Below, in pieces: positions 53,281-60,257 of a DNA stretch of 64,000 bases. This DNA comes from Alphaproteobacteria bacterium (GTDB lineage: Bacteria > Pseudomonadota > Alphaproteobacteria > Acetobacterales > Acetobacteraceae): positions 24,934-88,933 of the forward strand of contig VGDM01000013.1 of NCBI GenBank assembly GCA_016869715.1, read 5' to 3'. Numbering within the stretch: position 1 is the first letter of the stretch; every line of letters starts with the position of its first letter. The notes under the pieces are model-generated. The model was given only the letters and a program-made list of their open reading frames with translations, made no database searches and was not told where the DNA came from. The position numbers and the translations under genes were made by a program.

Positions 53281-54507
53281 ATGCAGCCGCTGATTACCCT
53301 GCCGCTTGATGGCTACCCCGCAATCCTGCCGGCGGGGCAGGATCATGCGGCGGCGCATCGCGCTTTAACGGCACTGCTGAATGCTGCGCTAGGGTCGGAG
53401 GTCACCGGCTTTTTCGCGCCCGTCAGCGCCAGCGAACAGGGCTTGAGTTTCTTCGCCCCCGAGGGCCGTGTGGCGCGGTTTGCCGAGTTGGATGCCACGG
53501 GGCGCGACAGGCTGCGTGCCGAAATTGGGCGGATCATCAGCGAACTCCGTCGCGCCGCTGCGCTGGCGGCAGCGAATGATCCGGCGGCTGCCGGGCATTT
53601 GCCCGCTTTGGTCGCAGCCGCGATTGAAATTCCGAGTTTTGAACAGGTTTTCGCCCATGAAGGCCGCCCTGTGCTGGCCGGCTGGGGCACCGCACCCGGC
53701 AAGGCGCCGGGCGGGCTTGGCCTGCTCAGCGATTTGGATGATCGCAAGCCCGCCGAAGCGCCTACCCGCGTCCCCTTGGCAGCGCTTGGTGCGGCCGTGC
53801 TTGGGCTGTTCCTGTTGGGTGCATTGGCGGCCTTTGCCTCACCCTGGATCGCGCGTTGGCTGGCGCCGGAGCCCGGCATGTGCCGCATCGAGCAGGGCGA
53901 TCTGGACGCCATGCAAACCCTGCTCCGCGAAAGGGAGCGGGAGCGGGAATTGCGACACCGTCTGGCCATGCTGGAGGAAGAACTGGGCCGCCGTCGTGCC
54001 GAATGCCCGCTGCCTGCAGCGCCACCTCGCCCGCCGCCACCGGCGCCAGAACCGCCGCGCCAACCGGAACCTCGGCCAGAACCGACGCCAGAGCCGCCGC
54101 GCCTGCCGACACCCCCGCCGCCACCGCCGCGCCCGACACCGCCTCCGCCACCGCCGCCACGCCCCGTGGAGCACCCGCCCAATGTCGAGCCCTGCGATAC
54201 TGACGTGCAGAGCGGTGGGCGCGGCATTACCGAAACGCAGCATTTTCTGGGGCCTAACCCCGGGCGCGTGACCATCACCTACAACACGCGGATCGAACCT
54301 GACCGGATCAGGGTTTATCATCGCGGGCGGTCTCTGGCGGAAACGCCGGGCTTTGTTTCCGGCACGGGCAGCCTTTCCTTCGATTGGAACCCACCACGCG
54401 GTGGGTCGGCTGAGGATTATGTCGTGACCGTTGAAGTGATGGGTACGCCTGGTTCGCCTTCTACCCGTTGGGATTATCGCATCGGTTGTCCGGGAGGGGG
54501 GCGCTGA
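53281..54507 (+). CDS. Single-pass membrane protein: SrfA-like N-domain and C-terminal beta-sandwich
   Basis: A 408-residue third member. Residues 1-140 hold GFFAPVSASEQGLSFFAPEG and FAHEGRPVLAGWGTAP, equivalent to the blocks in the two genes upstream. The membrane helix is at 165-188, followed by a short charged coiled coil (about 205-240, RERERERELRHRLAMLEEEL) and a long proline-rich linker (241-300). The last 105 residues (GRVTITYNTRIEPDRIRVY, FVSGTGSLSFDWNPP, YVVTVEVMG) look like an all-beta domain seen in secreted proteins. It begins 6 bp after the previous stop, so the three form one operon. Confidence 0.72.
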   Translation: MQPLITLPLDGYPAILPAGQDHAAAHRALTALLNAALGSEVTGFFAPVSASEQGLSFFAPEGRVARFAELDATGRDRLRAEIGRIISELRRAAALAAANDPAAAGHLPALVAAAIEIPSFEQVFAHEGRPVLAGWGTAPGKAPGGLGLLSDLDDRKPAEAPTRVPLAALGAAVLGLFLLGALAAFASPWIARWLAPEPGMCRIEQGDLDAMQTLLRERERERELRHRLAMLEEELGRRRAECPLPAAPPRPPPPAPEPPRQPEPRPEPTPEPPRLPTPPPPPPRPTPPPPPPPRPVEHPPNVEPCDTDVQSGGRGITETQHFLGPNPGRVTITYNTRIEPDRIRVYHRGRSLAETPGFVSGTGSLSFDWNPPRGGSAEDYVVTVEVMGTPGSPSTRWDYRIGCPGGGR

Positions 54508-54594
54508 TGGAATTGCGATGATTTCGCCGCAATGCTGCGCGGTTGCTGCCTTAGTGATGGAGTGGTATTCGATGAATGAAGGGAGTCTACGCCA

Positions 54595-55305
54595 ATGACC
54601 GTCATGGCCCTCACCCGCCGTAAGCCTGCGCTAAAAGGTACGGTCGCCTTGCTGTCGCTATCCTTGCTTTTGCCTGCCTGCCAAAACCCCAATGTGGGCG
54701 CCGGCGGCCAGCCGCTCACGGCAGAACAACAGGCCATGCGCCAGCAATCGCAGCGCTGGAACCAAACAGCCGCGACCGGTGCGCTCGCGGGTGCGGCAAC
54801 GGGTGCTGCAGCGGCGGCGGCATTTGGGCGCGGCAATACAGGGCAGAATGCGCTAATCGGTGCGGGCATTGGCGCTTTGGTCGGGCTTGCCGCCGGCATG
54901 GCAGTCGCGGAACGCAATCTTGACTTTGAAAAGCGCGAAGCGAGTGCTTCCCAGCGCATTCAATCGGCGCAGCAGGTCGCGAGCAACCTCAACAATACCG
55001 CCGCCGCTTCCGAACAGGTGGCGAAGCAGAATCAGCAGCGCCTGGCGCAGCTTGATCGGCAATATCGCGCCGGGCAGATCACCGCCGCGCAATACCGATC
55101 ACAGACCGAAACCATGCGCCAGGATGCCGAATTGATGCGCAAGACCGCCGGCGAAGCGCGTGATGCGCGTCAGCGCCTGGTCTCGAGTGCGCGGGAAGTA
55201 CCGCAATTGATGAGTGAGGAAGCGAAGATTGATCAGGCGCAGCGCCGGCTGGAAGCCGCTGCGGATGATTTGGAATCCGCGCTCCGCCGCGTGCCGACAG
55301 GTTGA
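54595..55305 (+). CDS. Lipoprotein with glycine zipper and coiled coil
   Basis: A 236-residue protein with a lipobox (LSLLLPACQ) giving a mature Cys near residue 29. A glycine/alanine-zipper stretch follows (TGALAGAATGAAAAAAFG and ALIGAGIGALVGLAAG), as in outer-membrane glycine-zipper lipoproteins. Residues 105-225 are a Gln/Ala/Arg-rich coiled coil. Family not certain. It lies 87 bp after the three-gene membrane set and 6 bp before a second lipoprotein, so it may be part of the same envelope assembly. Confidence 0.75.
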   Translation: MTVMALTRRKPALKGTVALLSLSLLLPACQNPNVGAGGQPLTAEQQAMRQQSQRWNQTAATGALAGAATGAAAAAAFGRGNTGQNALIGAGIGALVGLAAGMAVAERNLDFEKREASASQRIQSAQQVASNLNNTAAASEQVAKQNQQRLAQLDRQYRAGQITAAQYRSQTETMRQDAELMRKTAGEARDARQRLVSSAREVPQLMSEEAKIDQAQRRLEAAADDLESALRRVPTG

Positions 55306-55311
55306 TCCGCC

Positions 55312-55821
55312 ATGACACTGAAATCCTTTGGCGCCATCGCGCCGCTGCTGATCCTTGCCGGTTGCGCCGGTGCCGGCGCCGGCCCTGCTTCCGAACGCGG
55401 CTTTTTCACCGGCATTGGTGCTGCTGTGAGTGGCGAGGATGTGCGCGGCACGCAACGGCTGGAAAGCTCTGCCGCACTGCAGGAACGCGCAGCACTTATG
55501 GCGGCTGAGCGCAATACGGCTGCGCAAGCCGAAGCAGCGCGCACCGGTGCCGCAGCGCGCAATGCCGAGGCGCGGCTGGCGGCGCAGCAGCGCAGCCTTG
55601 CCGAGCAGCGCGCAACGCTTGAACGGCTCCGCGCTGAGCATGCACAAAACCCGGCGGCGGCGACGGAAGGCGCCAGGCTGCAATCGGAATTGGATGCACA
55701 GAATCGTGACATCCGCGCGGCGGCAGCACGGTCCGGTGGGCCATCCGCGGATCAGGTGCAGCGTATTGAACGCCGCGCGGGTGAATTGGGTGCGGCCTTG
55801 CAGCGCTTTGGGCGGATTTAG
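55312..55821 (+). CDS. Coiled-coil lipoprotein
   Basis: A 169-residue protein with a clear lipobox (LLILAGCAG, Cys near residue 17). A Gly-rich segment follows, then from residue 55 to the end an Ala/Arg/Glu coiled coil (ERNTAAQAEAARTGAAARN, LAEQRATLERLRAEHAQN). No known domain recognised. It is preceded closely by the glycine-zipper lipoprotein. Its stop codon (TAG 55819-55821) coincides with the first bases of repeat R4, so a longer ancestral C-terminus is possible. Confidence 0.72.
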   Translation: MTLKSFGAIAPLLILAGCAGAGAGPASERGFFTGIGAAVSGEDVRGTQRLESSAALQERAALMAAERNTAAQAEAARTGAAARNAEARLAAQQRSLAEQRATLERLRAEHAQNPAAATEGARLQSELDAQNRDIRAAAARSGGPSADQVQRIERRAGELGAALQRFGRI

Positions 55822-55923
55822 AGTGGATCGCGTTCAGATGGAAAATCTGAACGCGTGAAGATGCTCGCAGAACAACGAGGTAGAGCGGCTGGCGTGAACT
55901 TATGTGAACGAAACACGCTCTAA
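55820..55923 (+). repeat. Dispersed repeat, copy R4 (module A)
   Basis: A 104-bp copy of module A in the same orientation as R1, sharing cgttcagatgga, gaagatgctcg, aacaacgaggtagagcgg and the end acgctctaa. The hairpin is GTTCAGAT ... ATCTGAAC. It fills almost the whole gap between the lipoprotein stop and the end of the convergent phosphoesterase gene at 55939. Confidence 0.85.
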
Positions 55924-55938
55924 AGTGCCGCTTGGCCG

Positions 55939-56709
55939 CTATTCGTCGAGCGATTCCGGCAAATACCCCGTGCGCAGTACATGCGGCCAGGCGTGGTTGG
56001 CGCCCACTTCCTCGGCCCGCTGCGCAGCGCTTTCCCAGTTATATACAAGGGAGATCAGCTCGGCCATCGGCTTCGCCCCCTCAGTCGCGTGGATGATGGC
56101 GTAGCGCGCATGGGGAGATCGCGCCTCGGCGCGGTGTGGATGATCACCGCGCGTCACACGAAAGCCGGGCAGGCCAAGGCTGCCGGGGTTGACCACCAGC
56201 GGGCCGTCGCCGGGCAAGTGAATGATGCTCGATTGATGGCTATGGCCGCACAGCACGACGCGCGCTGCCATGCCATCCGCACCAAGCCTGTCGCGAATAG
56301 CCGAAAGCGGCGATGGCACCAGGATGCCGTGGCGCGGGTCTTCCAACAGATTGCGCACATCGGACGCGGGCGTGCCATGGCAGGCGAGGATTCCCGGCGC
56401 GGGTGTCAGGCGTTCCGGCAAGGCGTAAAGCCAGGCGCGTTGATCGCCAGAGGTTTCCTTGAAGGCGAAGCCATCCTGGCCCTTAAGACCCTCAGCCACG
56501 CGATCCGTCAGCCAGCGATCATGATTGCCGCGAATGGTCGGGATATTCTTGTCCATCAATAAGCGCGTTGTCTCATTGGGCCAGCACATGCCGGACGCGC
56601 AATCGCCAAGGCAGATGATGTTGGTGATGCCGCGCCGCGCGATATCATCCAGCGCCGCTTCTAGTGCCGCGACATTGCCATGGATGTCGGAGATGACCGC
56701 AAGGCGCAT
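55939..56709 (-). CDS. Metallophosphoesterase family protein
   Basis: A 256-residue calcineurin-like phosphoesterase. All metal-site motifs are present: LAVISDIHGNVAAL, ICLGDCASG, TIRGNHDRWL, ILACHGTP and VVLCGHSHQSSI. It resembles YfcE/ApaH-related cytosolic phosphodiesterases; the substrate is not known. The ATG at 56709 (MRLAVISDIHG) is preferred to upstream frame extension. A perfect 12-bp hairpin lies immediately before this start. Confidence 0.9.
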   Translation of the reverse strand: MRLAVISDIHGNVAALEAALDDIARRGITNIICLGDCASGMCWPNETTRLLMDKNIPTIRGNHDRWLTDRVAEGLKGQDGFAFKETSGDQRAWLYALPERLTPAPGILACHGTPASDVRNLLEDPRHGILVPSPLSAIRDRLGADGMAARVVLCGHSHQSSIIHLPGDGPLVVNPGSLGLPGFRVTRGDHPHRAEARSPHARYAIIHATEGAKPMAELISLVYNWESAAQRAEEVGANHAWPHVLRTGYLPESLDE

Positions 56710-56710
56710 G

Positions 56711-56739
56711 GTGTGGCTTCCTGTTTGAGGAAGCCACAC
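56711..56739 (-). promoter_or_regulatory. Perfect hairpin covering the ribosome site of the phosphoesterase
   Basis: GTGTGGCTTCCT at 56711-56722 and AGGAAGCCACAC at 56728-56739 are exact inverse partners with a 5-nt loop. In the mRNA (minus strand) the hairpin ends one base before the ATG, and the only Shine-Dalgarno-like AGGA, 9 nt before the ATG, lies in its stem. This could block translation until opened. It is an inference from geometry. Confidence 0.6.
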
Positions 56740-56769
56740 CATGCCATGACCGGCCATTAACTTGAAGGG

Positions 56770-57324
56770 TTACCCCACCAACCGCTGCACCGCCGCAACA
56801 AGTTCCGGCGCATCCCAGACCGCCTCGCCTTCCAGCCGTGCTACTTCCCGCCCAACGCGGTCAATGATCACCGTAGTCGGCAGGCCCCGCGCCCCCAAGG
56901 CCCGGGCCGCCGCGCCGAGCGGGTCGAGCCATATGGCAAGCTCCTTAAGGCCCAGCCGCTGATAGAAGGGTTCCACCTTCGCCCGCCCCCCGCGATCGGA
57001 AGACAGCGCCAGCACGGCAATACGCTCGGCCCGAACCATCGCCAGCAAGCGGTCCAGCGCGGGCATCTCCGCGACACAGGGCGGGCACCAGGTAGCCCAA
57101 AGATTGACCACCAGCCCCTGCCCGGCAAAGGCCGCCAGGCCCGTTTCCTTGCCATCCGCATCGGTGAAGCTGATCATCGCCGCCGGCGCCGGGTTGGCGG
57201 CCTCGCGCAGTTTCTCGAGCCCCTTCGCGGCCCACCCTTGCCGCGATGCGCCGGGCGCGAGTAGCGTAGCGCCAATCAAGGCCGGGGTGCCAAACATCGC
57301 AGCACGGCGTTTCAGAACCAGCAC
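56770..57324 (-). CDS. TlpA/ResA-type thioredoxin-fold protein
   Basis: A 184-residue exported disulfide protein. The thioredoxin active site is [15 protein letters not shown] (CPPC, as in TlpA), preceded by [14 protein letters not shown] and followed by [12 protein letters not shown] and [20 protein letters not shown] with the cis-proline. The GTG at 57324 is suggested because it starts an even signal peptide ([20 protein letters not shown]) and follows GGAGG by 10 nt; the ATG at 57297 is the alternative. Such proteins reduce cytochrome c maturation or periplasmic partners. It diverges from argH. Confidence 0.88.
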   Translation of the reverse strand: MLVLKRRAAMFGTPALIGATLLAPGASRQGWAAKGLEKLREAANPAPAAMISFTDADGKETGLAAFAGQGLVVNLWATWCPPCVAEMPALDRLLAMVRAERIAVLALSSDRGGRAKVEPFYQRLGLKELAIWLDPLGAAARALGARGLPTTVIIDRVGREVARLEGEAVWDAPELVAAVQRLVG

Positions 57325-57342
57325 GAAAGACACTCCCTCCGC

Positions 57343-58731
57343 ATGAGCAGCAGCGCGAACCAGCAATGGGGCGGACGTTTCGTCGAAGGCCCCTCGGTCA
57401 TCATGGCCGCCATCAATGCCTCGATCGGGTTTGACCGCAAGATGTGGCGCCAGGATATCCAAGGCAGCTTGGCCCATGCCGCCATGCTGAAGCATGTAGG
57501 GATTATCAGTGCGGAAGACGAGGCCGCCATCCGCGATGGCCTTGCAAAAATCGCCGCCCGGATCGAAGCCGGTGATTTCCCCTTTGATGACACGCTTGAG
57601 GATATTCACATGAATATCGAAGCGCGGCTGACGGAAACCATCGGTGAGGCCGGCAAGCGCCTGCACACGGGCCGGTCACGCAATGACCAGGTGGCGCTGG
57701 ATGTGCGGCTTTGGGTGCGCGATGCAATTGATGGGCTTTCTGAGCAGATCAAGGATGTGATGGGCGCCCTGGTCGCGCGTGCGGAAGAACATGCGGGCAG
57801 CGTCATGCCTGGCTTCACGCATTTGCAGCCGGCGCAGCCTGTCACCTTCGGCCACCACATGCTGGCCTATGTTGAAATGCTGTCGCGTGACTTGTCGCGG
57901 CTGGCGGATTGCCGGGCGCGCCTGAACGAAAGCCCGCTTGGCGCGGCAGCTTTGGCGGGCACTGGCTTTGCGATTGATCGGCACATGACCGCGAAGGCTC
58001 TGGGTTTTGATCGGCCCATGCGGAACAGCTTGGACGCCGTGGCGTCGCGCGATTTCGCGGCTGAATTCCTGTTCTGCTGCGCCATGTGCAGCGTGCATCT
58101 TTCGCGTCTGGCGGAAGAGATTGTGATCTGGACCAACCCCTATTTCGGGTTTGTGAAACTGTCGGATGCGTTCACCACCGGCAGTTCCATGATGCCGCAA
58201 AAGCGCAACCCTGATGCGGCGGAGCTTGTGCGCGGCAAGACAGGCCGTGTGATGGGCGCGCTGATGGGCATGCTGACCGTGATGAAGGGCCTGGCGCTGG
58301 CCTATTTCAAGGATATGCAGGAAGACAAGGAAGGCATTTTTGATGCTGCCGAAAACCTGACCCTGACCTTGGCTGCCACTGCCGGCATGGTGCGGGATAT
58401 GAAGCCGCAGACGGAACGGCTGGCCGCCGCTGCCGGCGCTGGGTTTTCCACCGCGACTGATTTGGCGGATTGGCTGGTGCGCAACCTGAAAATGCCTTTC
58501 CGTGATGCGCATCATGTCACCGGCACGCTGGTTGCCAAGGTAGAGGCGCACGGCGTTGATCTTTCCGGCCTGACGCTCGCGGAAATGCAGGCGGTGGAAC
58601 CGCGCATCACACAAGGCGTGTTTGATGTGCTGACGGTTGAAGCCTCCGTCCGGTCCCGCACTTCCTATGGCGGGACAGCGCCGGCCAATGTCGCCGCCAT
58701 GGCCGCGGAATGGAAGGCCAAGCTGGCATGA
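57343..58731 (+). CDS. argH: Argininosuccinate lyase
   Basis: A 462-residue enzyme for the last step of arginine synthesis, splitting argininosuccinate to arginine and fumarate. It shows [10 protein letters not shown] at the start, [38 protein letters not shown], and the fumarase/aspartase-superfamily signature [14 protein letters not shown]. Length is typical. Its stop overlaps the start of a small lipoprotein gene, and lysA follows. Confidence 0.97.
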   Translation: MSSSANQQWGGRFVEGPSVIMAAINASIGFDRKMWRQDIQGSLAHAAMLKHVGIISAEDEAAIRDGLAKIAARIEAGDFPFDDTLEDIHMNIEARLTETIGEAGKRLHTGRSRNDQVALDVRLWVRDAIDGLSEQIKDVMGALVARAEEHAGSVMPGFTHLQPAQPVTFGHHMLAYVEMLSRDLSRLADCRARLNESPLGAAALAGTGFAIDRHMTAKALGFDRPMRNSLDAVASRDFAAEFLFCCAMCSVHLSRLAEEIVIWTNPYFGFVKLSDAFTTGSSMMPQKRNPDAAELVRGKTGRVMGALMGMLTVMKGLALAYFKDMQEDKEGIFDAAENLTLTLAATAGMVRDMKPQTERLAAAAGAGFSTATDLADWLVRNLKMPFRDAHHVTGTLVAKVEAHGVDLSGLTLAEMQAVEPRITQGVFDVLTVEASVRSRTSYGGTAPANVAAMAAEWKAKLA

Positions 58732-58865
58732 GGTTTTGCGCGCGGCCCCTGTTGCTGCTGCTGGCGGTGGCCTTTCTGGCCACGGCTTGCGGCCGAATGG
58801 GGCCGATCCGCCCGCCTGGCCCGGCGGAGGATTTGACCCATCCGCGGATGTACCCAAATCGCTGA
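58728..58865 (+). CDS. Small lipoprotein, LptM (YifL)-like
   Basis: A 45-residue frame overlapping the argH stop (ATGA). The peptide starts [21 protein letters not shown], a lipoprotein signal with the Cys at residue 21, and the mature part begins [12 protein letters not shown], the C-G-x-x-G-P-x-x-P pattern of LptM. LptM helps assembly of the LPS transport protein LptD. The position between argH and lysA is the usual one for such genes, so the call has both sequence and context support. Easily missed because of its size. Confidence 0.78.
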   Translation: MRFCARPLLLLLAVAFLATACGRMGPIRPPGPAEDLTHPRMYPNR

Positions 58866-58916
58866 GCCCCCGAATTAGCGCTTGCGATAAGCCGCACGCA
58901 TCACGACAATAGAGGA

Positions 58917-60257
58917 ATGGCTTCCCCTGCACCTGCCCTTGCTCCGGTCGATGACCCGTCCTTTTCCGAATTGCTCGCGCAGCGCCCGCAGCTTACGCGC
59001 CACGCGCATGATGGGCTCGTCATGGAAGATGTGCCACTGGCGCGTATCGCCGAAGTTGTGGGCAGCCCGACCTGGGTCTATTCCGCCGGCACCCTGCGCC
59101 GCCGCGCCCGCGCCTTGCGTGCTGCCCTGGCCGAAGCCGGGCTGACTGCCACCGTGCATTTCGCCACCAAGGCCAATGATAATCTGGCCGTGCTAGCGCT
59201 GCTCGGGCGCGAAGGGCTTGGCGCTGATGTGGTGAGCGAAGGCGAATTGCGCGGCGCCCGCGCCGCCGGTATTCCCGCCAGCGCCATTGTCTTTTCTGGT
59301 GTGGGAAAAACCGAACGCGAAATCCGCTTGGCGCTTGCTGAGAACATCATGCAAATCAATGCTGAAAGCATCGAGGAAATTGACATGATTTCCGTAATCG
59401 CTGCCGGCATGGGGCGCACGGCGCCAGTTGCCATTCGCGTCAACCCGGATGTGGATGCAAAGACCCACGCCAAGATCACGACAGGCCTTAGCGAAAACAA
59501 ATTCGGCGTGGCTTATGATAATGCGCTGGCGCTTTACGCGCGTATGGCTGCGCTGCCCGGCATTCGCCCGATTGGTGTTGCGACGCATATCGGCAGCCAG
59601 ATTACGGTCGGCATGGGCGCCTTTCGCGCCGCCTATGCGCGACTTGCAGCGCTGGTGCGCGCCATTCGCGCCCATGGCCTGCCGTTTGAGCGCATTGATT
59701 GCGGCGGCGGGCTTGGCATTGCCTATCGCGATGAAATCGCCCCCGCACCGGCTGCGCTGGCCGGGGCGATCAAGGCAGAGCTTGGCGCGCTTGGCCTGCC
59801 CATCATGCTGGAACCAGGGCGCTGGATTGCCGGGCCGGCGGGGGTGCTGCTCTCGCGCGTCGTTCTGCAAAAGCAGGGCGCGGCGCGGCGCTTTGTGGTG
59901 CTGGATGCGGCGATGAATGATTTGCTGCGCCCGGCCATGTATGATTCTTGGCATGGCATTTTGCCGGTCTCGCCTGCCGCGCTGGTGGCGCCGTTGGCGC
60001 CAGCTGATGTTGTTGGGCCGGTTTGCGAAAGCAGCGATTGCTTCACGCGGGATCGTGCACTGCCGGATCTTCCGCCGGGCGCCCTGGTCGTGCTGCTGGA
60101 TGCGGGCGCTTACGGCGCCACCATGTCCTCCACCTATAATGCGCGCCCCTTGGCGGCTGAGGTTTTGGTGGATGGCGCCCGCTTCGCCGTGGTGCGCGAC
60201 CGCCAATCCTATGAGGCTTTGCACGCCGGCCAGCGCGTGCCGGAATGGCTGATGTAA
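58917..60257 (+). CDS. lysA: Diaminopimelate decarboxylase
   Basis: A 446-residue PLP enzyme for the last step of lysine synthesis. It has WVYSAGTLRRRARAL, the PLP-lysine in VHFATKANDNLAVL, DVVSEGELRGA, VGVATHIGSQI-type IGVATHIGSQIT, the glycine loop IDCGGGLGIAY, LEPGRWIAGPAGVL, GPVCESSDCF with the active Cys, and DAGAYGATMSSTYN. Normal length for alphaproteobacterial LysA (about 420-450). Its TAA overlaps the next ATG. Confidence 0.97.
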   Translation: MASPAPALAPVDDPSFSELLAQRPQLTRHAHDGLVMEDVPLARIAEVVGSPTWVYSAGTLRRRARALRAALAEAGLTATVHFATKANDNLAVLALLGREGLGADVVSEGELRGARAAGIPASAIVFSGVGKTEREIRLALAENIMQINAESIEEIDMISVIAAGMGRTAPVAIRVNPDVDAKTHAKITTGLSENKFGVAYDNALALYARMAALPGIRPIGVATHIGSQITVGMGAFRAAYARLAALVRAIRAHGLPFERIDCGGGLGIAYRDEIAPAPAALAGAIKAELGALGLPIMLEPGRWIAGPAGVLLSRVVLQKQGAARRFVVLDAAMNDLLRPAMYDSWHGILPVSPAALVAPLAPADVVGPVCESSDCFTRDRALPDLPPGALVVLLDAGAYGATMSSTYNARPLAAEVLVDGARFAVVRDRQSYEALHAGQRVPEWLM

